A stretch of 64,000 bases of DNA. Source: Clostridia bacterium (GTDB taxonomy: Bacteria > Bacillota > Clostridia > Christensenellales > CAG-138). Positions within the stretch are counted from its first letter, which is position 1. Every line of letters starts with the position of its first letter. The stretch covers positions 1 through 64,000 of the forward strand of contig JAFQXA010000012.1 of the NCBI GenBank assembly GCA_017407205.1. The letters are read 5' to 3'. The notes under the pieces were generated by a model, which saw only the letters and a program-made list of their open reading frames with translations, ran no database searches and had not been told where the DNA came from. The translations under genes were made by a program, and so were the position numbers. Below, piece by piece: positions 18,066 through 27,603 of the stretch.

Positions 18066-18506
18066 TTAATACAAATTGTATTGCACCTGATACTCTGCAG
18101 CAAAGTTATGTGCTGTACTGCCTGCAGTTGTAACTATAACAAGCTTGGGCGAATTTTCAAAAGCAGTTGGAGCAATCTTTGTTATATGTGCACCAACATA
18201 TACCTGTTCAACCTCTGCTTTGTTTGCAAAAACATTATCGCCTATCTCAACCACGGCTTTTCCGTCTATTTCTTCAGGAATTATTACATTTATGCCACTG
18301 CCTGAGTACTCAACGATTTTTACACCGCCCTCGGTGTTCTCAACCTTGAACTCCTCGCCTGCGTTTGGCGTATTATGTGCAAGCAATGTTTCCTCGGGAG
18401 CATGAATGTTTTCGGGAATATCACCCTGATCGCTAACTTCTTTTTTGCAGCCTGAAAATGCAAGAACGACCATTAAACTCAAAATCAAAGCAACTAATCT
18501 TTTCAT
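18066..18506 (-). CDS. Small lipoprotein with a single LRR_5-like unit
   Basis: A 146-residue protein. The signal sequence ends in the lipobox LAFSGC. After a Glu-rich linker come about 90 residues that read like a single BspA-type unit: VKIVEYSGSGINVIIPEEIDGKAVVEIGDNVFANKAEVEQVYVG is the same pattern that begins the LRR blocks of the larger secreted proteins here (split by me as IIPEEIDG, VVEIGDNVFA). It may be a reduced, membrane-anchored relative. AAGGAG precedes the ATG. First gene of the run with the CPBP protease and flavodiiron protein. Confidence 0.78.
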   Translation of the reverse strand: MKRLVALILSLMVVLAFSGCKKEVSDQGDIPENIHAPEETLLAHNTPNAGEEFKVENTEGGVKIVEYSGSGINVIIPEEIDGKAVVEIGDNVFANKAEVEQVYVGAHITKIAPTAFENSPKLVIVTTAGSTAHNFAAEYQVQYNLY

Positions 18507-18553
18507 AATTTTCTCCTTTATGTTTCTTTATGATTTTATCATGTACTCACAAT

Positions 18554-21500
18554 TTAAAACAAGGAAATCTGATTGGATACAGGTATTCCTTCAAGACATC
18601 CCAAATCCTTAAGTGCTTTTTCAACGGCGCTATTCGCCTTTGTACGCTTCCTGAAGTCTTCAAGCGAAACATACTCGCCACCCATTTTCGCACCTTGCTC
18701 AAGCAATATTGCGGCATTTTCGCCAACACCCGCTATTGACGAGAAGGGAGGTCTTATCGCACCGTCTTCTATAAGGAATTTATTTGCCGAAGACTTATAA
18801 ATATCAATCGGCAAAAGCTCAATGCCTCGTTTGTTCATCTCGAATACTACTTCGAGTATCGGTAATAGGTTCTTTTCCTTTTCTTCCGCATTAAAGCCCT
18901 TTCGTTCAATCTCCTTTATGTTCAAAAGAACTCTCTGTGTGCCGCCCAATGCCTTTTCAACATCGAAAGCATCGGCACGCACAGTAAAGTAAACCGAGTA
19001 AAACTCTTTGGGGAAATGCACCTTGAAGTACGCTATGCGGAAAGCCATCATAACATATGCCGCAGCGTGCGCTCTCGGGAACATATACTGTATCTTCTTG
19101 CATGAATCGACAAACCACTTGGGGATATCCTGCGCCTTCATTGCCTCTTCCATTTCAGAAGTAAGTCCCCTGCCTTTTCGTACATTTTCCATGATTTTAA
19201 ACGACATGGACGGCTCACAGCCATGAAGCATCAGGTAGTTCATTATATCGTCACGGGTACATATTACATCGGACAAAGTGGCAGTACCCGACATGACAAG
19301 ATCCTGAGCGTTGCCTACCCAAACATCCGTACCGTGTGAAAGACCTGAAATTCGTATAAGCTCCTCCATCTTTGTAGGTCTTGTGTCGCAAAGCATTTGC
19401 CTTACAAAGTTTGTACCGAATTCAGGTATTGCAAGACTGCCGACGTCACAATTGATCTCCTCAAGCGTTATGCCCAAGGACTCGGTTGATGAAAAGAGCT
19501 TCATAGTATCAGGATCATCCTGAGGAACCGTCTTGGGGTCAAAGCCCGTTATATCCTGGAGCATACGCAATGCCGTCGGATCGTCATGCCCCAATATATC
19601 AAGCTTAACGAGTCTGTCATCAAGTGCGTGAAAATCAAAATGCGTTGTTATTGTGCTTGCATCTGTTTTATCGGCAGGGTGCTGTATCGGTGTGAATTCC
19701 ATTATATCATTTTCTTTAGGCACAATAACTATACCGCCGGGGTGCTGCCCCGTAGTACGCTTAACACCCAGACAGCCCTGAACAAGCCTGTTCATTTCTG
19801 CCTTTGACATATTTATTCCGTTATCTTCAGCATATGCCTTGACATATCCGAAAACGGTTTTATCCTTAATACCGGAAATAGTACCTGCACGGAAGGCATA
19901 GCCCTCGCCAAACATTTCCTCAGTGAATTTATGAGCGACAGGCTGATATTCGCCCGAGAAGTTCAGGTCTATATCGGGGGTTTTGTCGCCCTTAAAGCCC
20001 AAGAATACTTCGAACGGTATTTCATATCCGTCACGCTTAAGCTCCGTGCCGCACTTTGGGCAATCCTTTTTAGGCATATCCACGCCACAGGCATACTTTG
20101 TTCTGTCAACATCAAAATCGCTGTACTTGCAATTTGGGCAAACATAATGCGGTTGAAGTGCATTTACTTCCGTTATACCTGCCATATGTGCAACAAACGA
20201 TGAGCCAACACTTCCTCGCGAACCTACAAGATAACCGTCCGACAACGACTTATGAACAAGTCTTTGTGCCATGAGATAAAGTGAGCCGTAACCGTTGCCT
20301 ATAATCGAGTTAAGTTCTTTATCGAGTCGCTTCTGAACGACATCGGGAAGCACTTCACCGTATATTTCATGTGCACGTTTTATCGCCCTGCCCGAAAGTT
20401 CTTCCTCTGCACCCTCTATAGTAGGTGCGTATGTGCCCTTTTCCGATAAGAACGGAGGCATTTTTTCGCACATATCTGCAATCAGATTCGGGTTTTTAAC
20501 AACCGCCTCAAAAGCTTCCTCCTCACCTAAATACGAGAACTCCTCAAGCATCTCATCTGTTGTTTTAAAATAAAGAGGTGCCTGCTCCTCAGCATCTTCA
20601 AAGTTGCGTGCGTGCATAAGTATTTTTCTGTATACTGCATCCTCAGGATCCAAAAAATGCACGTCACCCGTTGCCACAAGCATTTTATCTTGTTTTTTTG
20701 CTATGTCTGCAACCTTGCGGTTTAAATCGCGAAGCCCCTCGTCATCTTTTACCATTCCGTTTCTGACAAGGAATTCGTTATTACCTATCGGCTGAATTTC
20801 CATGTAATCATAAAAATCAGCAATATCCATTATTTCATTTTCACTCTTGTTTGCAAGTATTGCACGGAAAAGCTCGCCACTTTCGCAAGCGGAGCCCACT
20901 ATAAGCCCCTCTCTGTGCATCATGAGTAAGCTTCTCGGAATTTGTGGCATCTTCTTAAAATGCTCAAGATGCGAATATGAAACAAGCCTGTAAAGGTTCA
21001 AAAGGCCTTCATGGTTCTTTGCAAGGAGTATTATGTGATAATTACTGCGCTGTCCTTTTACTTTTTCCTTTGGAACACAGTCTGTAAGCGGAAGCGTGTT
21101 TATGCCCTTTTCCCGCATCTTTAAAACAAGACTGTTTGAAAGCTTCTGCAAGCTGTTTACTTTATCGCGTGCAGAAAGCATTTTAAGCTCAACACCGAAT
21201 GCATCACACATATTTTCAAGAGTGACATCTTTAACAAGCCTGTTTAAATAATGCGAAAGCATACCGACGCTTACGCATTCAGTTTCGGGAGCAAGATTGA
21301 ACTTCTTTGCAATATCCGTAAGCTTTTTCATAAGTTCCGTATCAAAAACAACGGGAACCGTGCCCTTTACAAATTCAAAAAGCTTCGTTATTCCTTCTTT
21401 CAATGTAACGGCATCGCTGTTTACACCATCATAACCTGTCTGCTTTTTGAGTGCTTCACTCATCGGCGCACCGGGATCTATGAAAATGTCACAAATTTCT

Positions 21501-22777
21501 TCTCTGCCGTCCGTGCATACTTTCTTTGCGCAGATTGCATATATAAACTCACGGCTGCCCTCGGAGTCACTTGCAATATCAATAAAAGTAAAATCGCCTT
21601 CTTGGCTGATTATTTTACTGTCGGGAAGCAAGTATCCTTCAACACCGAAAATTACTTTTATACCTAAGTCCTTTGTTGCCTTAAAAGCTGCAGGGAATGC
21701 CTGAACAACACCGTGGTCGGTTATCGCAAGTGCTCTATGTCCCCATCTTGCAGCTGTGCTAACAGCATCTTTTACATTAACAAGGGCATCCATCGTTGAC
21801 ATTTGTGTATGCAAGTGAAGCTCAACACGTTTCTTGCCTTCCTCGCCCTTGTCCTCACGCTTTTCCTGATCTGCTGCCATCAATGCATCCGGCATTATGC
21901 AATAATCACGCATATAATTATCAAAGTCGTATTTTCCGCGAACCAGCAACAGCTCGCCCGACTTTTTCATTTTTTCAAGACGCTTTATGAGGTCTTCCTT
22001 GCCCTTATCAAGGAAAATCTTGGTAAGCAGAGTATTGGTCTTATCGCTGACCTGAACCAGAACTATATAGTTGCCATCCCTGCGAACCTTTGTTTCAACC
22101 TCTATAACGCTACCCTTCACGGCAACCGTTTCCGCCTGCTCGTCTATCTCGTTCATACGCGATATGTTAAGGCGTTTTAATTCTTTGCCGTACAAAACCT
22201 CTTTATACGGTTTGGGAGCAGATTCCGCATTTTTAGAAGACTTTTTTTCTTTTGGCACATCCTTGTAAAATTTAGGCATCTGCGCCTCTATCATTTCGGG
22301 ATTAAATGCCACATCCACTATATTTTCATCGACTGCTATCTTGAGACTTATTTTCTGATTAAGCTCATTTTTCAAGAATTTGTTTATGGAAGCAGTACCG
22401 TCACCGCCAAGCGACAGTCCTGCCTGCTTCTTAGACATTTTTACTGTTATGTCACCGTTATCATCAAGCTCATACGCTCCGCAGCTTATGGCATGCTTCA
22501 ATACGGGCGACAAAACCGCCCACATATTTTTTATGTATTCAATAAACGTACCGTCCTGCTTTGCTTGTTCAATCGGAGCTGAAAAATCAATTATAACTTC
22601 AATTTTCACATCATCCAAAAGACATGAAAATTCGCGTTTTATTTCTCCAATCAAAGCATATGGCAAAAGAGTTTTTGCCACAAGATTCACACGTATGATA
22701 TTTTCATCTTTTACAAGGGATACTGATTTTAATTCAATATACTCCCCGTACTTTTCCATCAATTTATTTATTTCCAT
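18554..22777 (-). CDS. polC: DNA polymerase III PolC with a degenerate proofreading domain
   Basis: Replicative polymerase of 1407 residues. Domains: N-terminal region and OB fold (about 1-300); PHP with HLHTQMSTMD (H321, H323) and ITDHGVVQ; an exonuclease insert (about 394-556); the second half of PHP; a Zn site (C880, C883, C906, C909); the polymerase core with PDIDLNFSG (D935, D937) and GVKRTTGQHPGG; and a C-terminal fingers region. In the exonuclease insert the usual DVETTG is DIASDS, the FD of HNASFD is gone, and the HxxxxD site is lost, so proofreading is probably inactive. The start overlaps the ispG stop by one base (TAATG). Last gene of the frr operon. Confidence 0.97.
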   Translation of the reverse strand: MEINKLMEKYGEYIELKSVSLVKDENIIRVNLVAKTLLPYALIGEIKREFSCLLDDVKIEVIIDFSAPIEQAKQDGTFIEYIKNMWAVLSPVLKHAISCGAYELDDNGDITVKMSKKQAGLSLGGDGTASINKFLKNELNQKISLKIAVDENIVDVAFNPEMIEAQMPKFYKDVPKEKKSSKNAESAPKPYKEVLYGKELKRLNISRMNEIDEQAETVAVKGSVIEVETKVRRDGNYIVLVQVSDKTNTLLTKIFLDKGKEDLIKRLEKMKKSGELLLVRGKYDFDNYMRDYCIMPDALMAADQEKREDKGEEGKKRVELHLHTQMSTMDALVNVKDAVSTAARWGHRALAITDHGVVQAFPAAFKATKDLGIKVIFGVEGYLLPDSKIISQEGDFTFIDIASDSEGSREFIYAICAKKVCTDGREEICDIFIDPGAPMSEALKKQTGYDGVNSDAVTLKEGITKLFEFVKGTVPVVFDTELMKKLTDIAKKFNLAPETECVSVGMLSHYLNRLVKDVTLENMCDAFGVELKMLSARDKVNSLQKLSNSLVLKMREKGINTLPLTDCVPKEKVKGQRSNYHIILLAKNHEGLLNLYRLVSYSHLEHFKKMPQIPRSLLMMHREGLIVGSACESGELFRAILANKSENEIMDIADFYDYMEIQPIGNNEFLVRNGMVKDDEGLRDLNRKVADIAKKQDKMLVATGDVHFLDPEDAVYRKILMHARNFEDAEEQAPLYFKTTDEMLEEFSYLGEEEAFEAVVKNPNLIADMCEKMPPFLSEKGTYAPTIEGAEEELSGRAIKRAHEIYGEVLPDVVQKRLDKELNSIIGNGYGSLYLMAQRLVHKSLSDGYLVGSRGSVGSSFVAHMAGITEVNALQPHYVCPNCKYSDFDVDRTKYACGVDMPKKDCPKCGTELKRDGYEIPFEVFLGFKGDKTPDIDLNFSGEYQPVAHKFTEEMFGEGYAFRAGTISGIKDKTVFGYVKAYAEDNGINMSKAEMNRLVQGCLGVKRTTGQHPGGIVIVPKENDIMEFTPIQHPADKTDASTITTHFDFHALDDRLVKLDILGHDDPTALRMLQDITGFDPKTVPQDDPDTMKLFSSTESLGITLEEINCDVGSLAIPEFGTNFVRQMLCDTRPTKMEELIRISGLSHGTDVWVGNAQDLVMSGTATLSDVICTRDDIMNYLMLHGCEPSMSFKIMENVRKGRGLTSEMEEAMKAQDIPKWFVDSCKKIQYMFPRAHAAAYVMMAFRIAYFKVHFPKEFYSVYFTVRADAFDVEKALGGTQRVLLNIKEIERKGFNAEEKEKNLLPILEVVFEMNKRGIELLPIDIYKSSANKFLIEDGAIRPPFSSIAGVGENAAILLEQGAKMGGEYVSLEDFRKRTKANSAVEKALKDLGCLEGIPVSNQISLF

Positions 22778-23838
22778 TACTGTTCTTCCGTATTGATCAA
22801 CAATTTTGCCTGTTGAAAAAACTCTTTTATAACCTCATCCTTCTTGCCTGAGAATACACGCTCGCCTTTTTTGAACATTACTGCTCCGTCAGGTGCAAAG
22901 GCTATGCCTATATCGGCTTCTTTTGCCTCTCCCGGGCCGTTTACAACACAGCCCATTATTGCAACCTTAATATACTTATCATCACAAACAAGCTCGTTTT
23001 TAGCGCGATTTACAACGCTTGTCAAATCAACCTTGCATCTTCCGCAGGTAGGACAGCTTACAACCTCAACACCCGTCTTTAAAATACCTGCTGCACGCAA
23101 AATCATTTTTGCAGCCACGACTTCCTGAACAACATCACCAGTTAACGAAACTCTCAATGTATCACCTATACCGTCCAGCAAGAGTGCACCTATTCCCATG
23201 GATGACTTCACAAGACCTTCGCTGTCACTTCCCGCTTCGGTAACACCGATATGCAAAGGATAGTCAACTTGCTTGTCAAGTAATCTGTAAGCCTTTACCG
23301 TATCGGGAACATTTGATGCTTTAACCGAGAGCACCATATCTTCATACTGAGCTCTTTCAAGTATCCTTACGTGTTTTAAAACGCTTTCAACCATTGCTTC
23401 AGGTGTAGGTCCGCCATACTTTTCAAGCATTTCCTTTTCAACGCTTCCTGAGTTCACACCTATTCTTACGGGAGCCGAATGCATTTTAGCACAGGAAACA
23501 AGCTCTCTGACCTTTGCTTCTGAGCCAATGTTTCCCGGGTTAAAGCGTATTTTATCTGCACCGTTTTCGATAGCGGCAATCGCAAGTCTGTAATCAAAAT
23601 GAACATCTGCTACAAGCGGAATACTGATATTCTGCTTAATTTTGCTTATCGCTTTTGCGCACTCTTTGTCATATACGGATGAACGCACAATATCACAGCC
23701 TGCACTTTCAAGACTTTTAATCTGTGCAACGGTCGCGTCAACATCCCAGGTTTCCGTATTAGTCATTGACTGCACCGTAATGCGTGCACCGCCGCCAATA
23801 AGCTTATCGCCTGCTTTGACTTGCCTTTTACTGCTCAT
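22777..23838 (-). CDS. ispG: 4-hydroxy-3-methylbut-2-enyl diphosphate synthase (IspG)
   Basis: Iron-sulfur enzyme converting MEcPP to HMBPP, the penultimate step of the MEP isoprenoid pathway. The 353-residue length is standard for the short bacterial form. The [4Fe-4S] ligands are C262 and C265 (SCPTC), C297 and E304 (CVVNGPGE), with the same spacing as in E. coli IspG. The N-terminal TIM barrel opens with ARITVQSMTNT. It follows rseP with a one-base gap and ends on the polC start codon, and it shares the operon with dxr, an earlier step of the same pathway. Confidence 0.98.
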   Translation of the reverse strand: MSSKRQVKAGDKLIGGGARITVQSMTNTETWDVDATVAQIKSLESAGCDIVRSSVYDKECAKAISKIKQNISIPLVADVHFDYRLAIAAIENGADKIRFNPGNIGSEAKVRELVSCAKMHSAPVRIGVNSGSVEKEMLEKYGGPTPEAMVESVLKHVRILERAQYEDMVLSVKASNVPDTVKAYRLLDKQVDYPLHIGVTEAGSDSEGLVKSSMGIGALLLDGIGDTLRVSLTGDVVQEVVAAKMILRAAGILKTGVEVVSCPTCGRCKVDLTSVVNRAKNELVCDDKYIKVAIMGCVVNGPGEAKEADIGIAFAPDGAVMFKKGERVFSGKKDEVIKEFFQQAKLLINTEEQ

Positions 23839-23839
23839 T

Positions 23840-24886
23840 TCATCCTCCGAATAATCCCATTACATCCTTCACGGACAAGAAAATTATCAATCCGTACAAA
23901 AGTACTATTCCTATAAAATGCACCATACCCTCTTTTTCAGCAGGCAAGGCTTTTCCTCTTATTGCTTCTATTATCAGGAAAACAAGGCGTCCGCCATCAA
24001 GCGCCGGTATGGGCAAAATATTCATAACGCCTAAGTTTATGCTCATTAAGATGCTTATTCTCAACACCGTTTCAAAGCCCATGCGTACAGCTTCACCAAG
24101 TATGTTTATAACTGCTACGGGGCCACCGACTTCGCCTTCTTTTACGCCCTCTGTGAAAATATTGCCTATAAAGCTGAACATTTCACCTATTATTGAGACT
24201 ACATAATCAAAGGAATTACCTATTGCCTCAAAGAATGTAAAGCGTTCTCTCTCAACAGCACCGTACGGATAATATGATATCCCCATACGCTTTTCGTCGG
24301 TACTTTCGTTATATATTCCCTTTACTTCAAGGGTTATTTCCTCACCGTCACGCAATACCTTAAACTTTGCATTTTCACCGTTCGCTATCTCTACTATCTT
24401 TGAAAAGTCAGTATCGTACGATATATCAATGCCATCAACACCCAATATTACATCACCTTCAAGCATGCCTGCTTCTTTTGCAGGGCTTTCTCCGTCCGCA
24501 AACTCAACTACAACGGGAAGGTAATAATAATCGCCATATGCGCTTAAAGTTATGGTTGCAATCAACAATGCAAATATTATGTTCATCAACGGGCCGGCAG
24601 CTACAACCGCAATACGTTTGAAAACATTATGCGAATTGAATGAATCGCCGTCGTTTGCTTCCTCGTCCTCTCCGTAGAAGCGGCACATTCCGCCTATCGG
24701 GAAAGCACGAAGCGAATAAAGTATCCCATTTTTTTCTTTCTTTAAAAGTTTCGGACCCATACCGATTGAAAACTCAAGGATTTTAAAGCCCAAGAGCCTC
24801 CCTGCAAGATAGTGTCCAAGCTCGTGTACGAACACGAATACAGAAAGCACCAAAAGTGCTGCCAATATCGACAATGCTGTATTCAA
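23840..24886 (-). CDS. rseP: RIP metalloprotease (RseP/RasP)
   Basis: A site-2 intramembrane protease, 348 residues, that cuts membrane-bound regulators and leftover signal peptides. The zinc site HELGH lies in the first membrane segment; a PDZ domain (about 120-200, AGMLEGDVILGVDG) follows; the second active-site motif NILPIPALDGGRL is in the C-terminal membrane region. In Bacillus the homologue RasP activates sigma factors by cleaving anti-sigma factors. It overlaps the dxr stop by 4 bases (ATGA), in the conserved order dxr-rseP-ispG. Confidence 0.97.
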   Translation of the reverse strand: MNTALSILAALLVLSVFVFVHELGHYLAGRLLGFKILEFSIGMGPKLLKKEKNGILYSLRAFPIGGMCRFYGEDEEANDGDSFNSHNVFKRIAVVAAGPLMNIIFALLIATITLSAYGDYYYLPVVVEFADGESPAKEAGMLEGDVILGVDGIDISYDTDFSKIVEIANGENAKFKVLRDGEEITLEVKGIYNESTDEKRMGISYYPYGAVERERFTFFEAIGNSFDYVVSIIGEMFSFIGNIFTEGVKEGEVGGPVAVINILGEAVRMGFETVLRISILMSINLGVMNILPIPALDGGRLVFLIIEAIRGKALPAEKEGMVHFIGIVLLYGLIIFLSVKDVMGLFGG

Positions 24887-26025
24887 ATAACCATTCCTTT
24901 CATAATATCAACAGCAGTATGTCTTGCCTGTGCATCGATATCCAGAATATCGTCAACACAGTTTATCTCACCTGTTTTTGTTCTTTCCATTGTTTTCTCA
25001 ACAACACTTGCTATCTGAGTAAATTTAAGCTCACCCTTTATAAAGGCATCTACTGCCACTTCATTCGCTGCATTATATGCGATAGGTAAAGCTTTTCCCT
25101 CTTTCAATGCTTCATATGCAAGCAAGAGTGCCGGGAATTTTTCATTGTCCGGAGCATGGAATGAAAGATTTGTAATTTCCTCAAGCCTGAGTTTTCCGAA
25201 CTCACCCTGCTTTCTTTCGGGATAAGTCATCGCATACTGTATGGCAAGACGCATATCAGGCTTTGAAAGCTGTGCAATATTGCTTCCATCGCAAAACTCG
25301 ACCATTGAGTGAACTATGGATTGCGGATGAACCAAAACATTTATCCTATCGCCTTCAATGCCAAAAAGATAGCTCGCTTCCATTATCTCAAGACCTTTAT
25401 TAAAAAGGCTTGCCGAGTCTATCGTTATTTTTCTGCCCATATTCCATGTGGGATGTGCAAGAGCATCTTCAACAGTAACACATTGAAGCTGTTCTTTTGA
25501 ATATTCTCTGAAAGGACCGCCCGATGCCGTGAGTATCAAGCGTGCAACTTCTTTTTTCGCACCTGAGAAAAGACATTGAAAAAGTGCAGACTGCTCACTG
25601 TCAACGGGTAAAATTTCAGCGCCCTCCGTCTTTAACGCTTCATCCGTCAAGACATGACCGCAAACCACACTTTCCTTATTAGCAAGTGCTACTTTCTTGC
25701 CTGCCTTCAATGCGCTTATCAAAGGAAGCATACCGTCAAAACCGCTTATGCCGTTTACGATGATATCCGCTTCTTCCAGCTGTGCAGCTATACTTGCGGA
25801 ATTTTCGCCCCTTAAAATTTCGGCTTCGCAATCAGGCATGGGTACCGATTCATTTTTCAAGCATACAAGTGAAGGTGAAAACTCACGGGCTTGCTCTGCC
25901 AAAAGATTTGCATTATTGCTTGCACTTAAGGCTATTACTTTAAATTTATCAGGAGCACTTCTTACGACATCCAAAGTCTGTCTGCCGATTGAACCTGTGC
26001 TTCCCAAAACAACCACTTTTTTCAT
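24883..26025 (-). CDS. dxr: 1-deoxy-D-xylulose 5-phosphate reductoisomerase
   Basis: First committed enzyme of the MEP pathway: rearranges and reduces DXP to MEP with NADPH. The 380-residue protein has the NADPH-binding start VVLGSTGSIGRQTLDV, NKESVVCG, the metal-binding PVDSEQSALFQ, and the substrate loop HPTWNMGRKITIDSASLFNKGLE (quoted as HPTWNMGRK and TIDSASLFNKG). It is cytosolic. Between cdsA and rseP in the frr operon. Confidence 0.98.
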   Translation of the reverse strand: MKKVVVLGSTGSIGRQTLDVVRSAPDKFKVIALSASNNANLLAEQAREFSPSLVCLKNESVPMPDCEAEILRGENSASIAAQLEEADIIVNGISGFDGMLPLISALKAGKKVALANKESVVCGHVLTDEALKTEGAEILPVDSEQSALFQCLFSGAKKEVARLILTASGGPFREYSKEQLQCVTVEDALAHPTWNMGRKITIDSASLFNKGLEIMEASYLFGIEGDRINVLVHPQSIVHSMVEFCDGSNIAQLSKPDMRLAIQYAMTYPERKQGEFGKLRLEEITNLSFHAPDNEKFPALLLAYEALKEGKALPIAYNAANEVAVDAFIKGELKFTQIASVVEKTMERTKTGEINCVDDILDIDAQARHTAVDIMKGMVI

Positions 26026-26035
26026 TTCATGCCTC

Positions 26036-26842
26036 TCATGCTACGAACATTAAATAAAAGTATATAAGTACCAATGGTGCGCACATGAGTGCACTGTCAG
26101 CTCTGTCCATAACGCCACCGTGGCCCGGGAAAAGTGTTCCGTAATCCTTAACACCCGCCCAACGCTTTATCTTTGAAGCATAAAGATCTCCAAGCTGTCC
26201 CAAAACACCGCAGCCAATGCTTACAAGCAAGAGGTGCCAATAAGGTATTGCCAATCCCCATATTCCCTGCAGGAAGTACACAAGTAAACCGCCCACAAGC
26301 GAACCGAAAAGTCCGCCAATACTTCCCTCAACTGTCTTTTTGGGACTTATACTCGGACAGAGCTTATGCTTTCCGATTGCTACACCGATAAAGTATGCAA
26401 ACATATCGCCAACCAGGGGAGCTGCAAACAGGAGAAGCAAAGCAACGCGGCTAACTTCATAGCTGTGAATTGAGCCTACAACCATAAGCATTATATAGAA
26501 AAGTATCGGATAGCAATAAAGCGACAAAGCATAGTATGCTTCAACATCTGTGCGTTTTGAGTTGAAAAGACTTTCAATCAGGGTAGCTATAACGCAAGCA
26601 AGCATGAGCGTAACAAGCCCCGTAACCTGAAAATACTCAAACATGAACACATAGGCTGCCGCGAAAACATATGCAGGCAAAGCAAAAACACGTACACCTC
26701 TCGCTTTGAACGCGCGCTTCATTTCCCAAACACTTATAAGCGTTGCTATAGCAATTATAATGGATTGAAACAATCCGCCGAACCAAAGCAGTACTGCAAA
26801 AAAAGCAATAAGCAAGCCTCCGACAATTATTCTCGTAACCAT
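26036..26842 (-). CDS. cdsA: Phosphatidate cytidylyltransferase
   Basis: CdsA makes CDP-diacylglycerol from phosphatidate and CTP, the branch point for phospholipids. The 268-residue polytopic membrane protein ends with the family signature GDLYASKIKRWAGVKDYGTLFPGHGGVMDRADS, seen here as KRWAGVKDYG and PGHGGVMDRADS. About eight hydrophobic segments precede or overlap it. It lies two bases after uppS, as in many Bacillota. Confidence 0.97.
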   Translation of the reverse strand: MVTRIIVGGLLIAFFAVLLWFGGLFQSIIIAIATLISVWEMKRAFKARGVRVFALPAYVFAAAYVFMFEYFQVTGLVTLMLACVIATLIESLFNSKRTDVEAYYALSLYCYPILFYIMLMVVGSIHSYEVSRVALLLLFAAPLVGDMFAYFIGVAIGKHKLCPSISPKKTVEGSIGGLFGSLVGGLLVYFLQGIWGLAIPYWHLLLVSIGCGVLGQLGDLYASKIKRWAGVKDYGTLFPGHGGVMDRADSALMCAPLVLIYFYLMFVA

Positions 26843-26844
26843 AA

Positions 26845-27603
26845 TTACTTAAGTCCTCCGTACCTGCGTGTTCTCTTTTGGAATTCTTTTATAGCTTCCT
26901 CGTATTTTTCGTTTGTAAAATCGGGCCAATAATCATCCGTAAATACAAGCTCTGCATATGCCGCCTGCATGAGCAGGAAGTTGGAAAGTCTCCTTTCACC
27001 GCCCGGGCGAATTAAAAGATCTATATCGGGAAGCCCTTTTGTATAAAGCCTGTCGCTTATCAGTTCATAGTTTATATCGTCATCGTCCAAAGTACCGTTC
27101 TTAACATCGCAAGCAATACTCTTTACGGCGGTCGTTATTTCATCACGGCTTCCGTAATTGAGAGCCACATTGAGCTTCAATCCCGTATTATGCTTTGTTT
27201 TTTCCGCTCCGCGCAATATTGCATTATGAATTTCAGGAGAAAACTTTGTGGTATCACCCAAAGCAATCATGCGTACATTATTGGCGTGAAGCTCATCAAT
27301 TTCTTTCGTAAAGTATTCCAAAAACAAAGCAGAAAGTGCCGCTACCTCAAATTTGGGACGTTTCCAGTTCTCAGTTGAAAAAGCATACAGTGACAAAGCC
27401 TCAACGCCTATGTCGGACGAGTGCCTGATAATCTCCCTCATTCGTTCAATACCTGCACGGTGGCCAAGTGTACGGATCATGCCCCTTTCCTTTGCCCATC
27501 TGCCGTTACCGTCCATAATTATGGCTACGTGTTTAGGCATATCGGGTGAAAGACCGCGTGCAATAAGTTCTTCGTCAGTATATTTACGCATCATGTTCAT
27601 CAT
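26845..27603 (-). CDS. uppS: Undecaprenyl diphosphate synthase (isoprenyl transferase)
   Basis: Cis-prenyltransferase that builds the C55 lipid carrier for peptidoglycan and wall polymers from FPP and IPP. About 250 residues, with catalytic Asp in IIMDGNGRWA, the GHRAG motif, FSTENWKRP, and the C-terminal IDLLIRPGGERRLSNFL. Several ATGs crowd the start (27603, 27600, 27594, 27591). The GGAG site lies about 1 base from the first and 10 bases from 27594, so the true start may be 27594. It overlaps the small PASTA-like gene by up to 20 bases. It feeds on IPP from the MEP genes in the same operon. Confidence 0.97.
   Translation of the reverse strand: MMNMMRKYTDEELIARGLSPDMPKHVAIIMDGNGRWAKERGMIRTLGHRAGIERMREIIRHSSDIGVEALSLYAFSTENWKRPKFEVAALSALFLEYFTKEIDELHANNVRMIALGDTTKFSPEIHNAILRGAEKTKHNTGLKLNVALNYGSRDEITTAVKSIACDVKNGTLDDDDINYELISDRLYTKGLPDIDLLIRPGGERRLSNFLLMQAAYAELVFTDDYWPDFTNEKYEEAIKEFQKRTRRYGGLK

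Noticed and set aside
21251-21667. Antisense frame opposite the PolC exonuclease insert (138 codons)
   Set aside because: Considered as a gene that might explain the altered exonuclease sequence, but it has no site, no recognisable domain, and polC is continuous through it.
18554-22777. Frameshift or assembly error as the cause of the odd PolC exonuclease
   Set aside because: The reading frame is open throughout and flanking PHP sequence is normal on both sides; the spacing of the domain matches relatives, so substitutions and not an indel explain the change.
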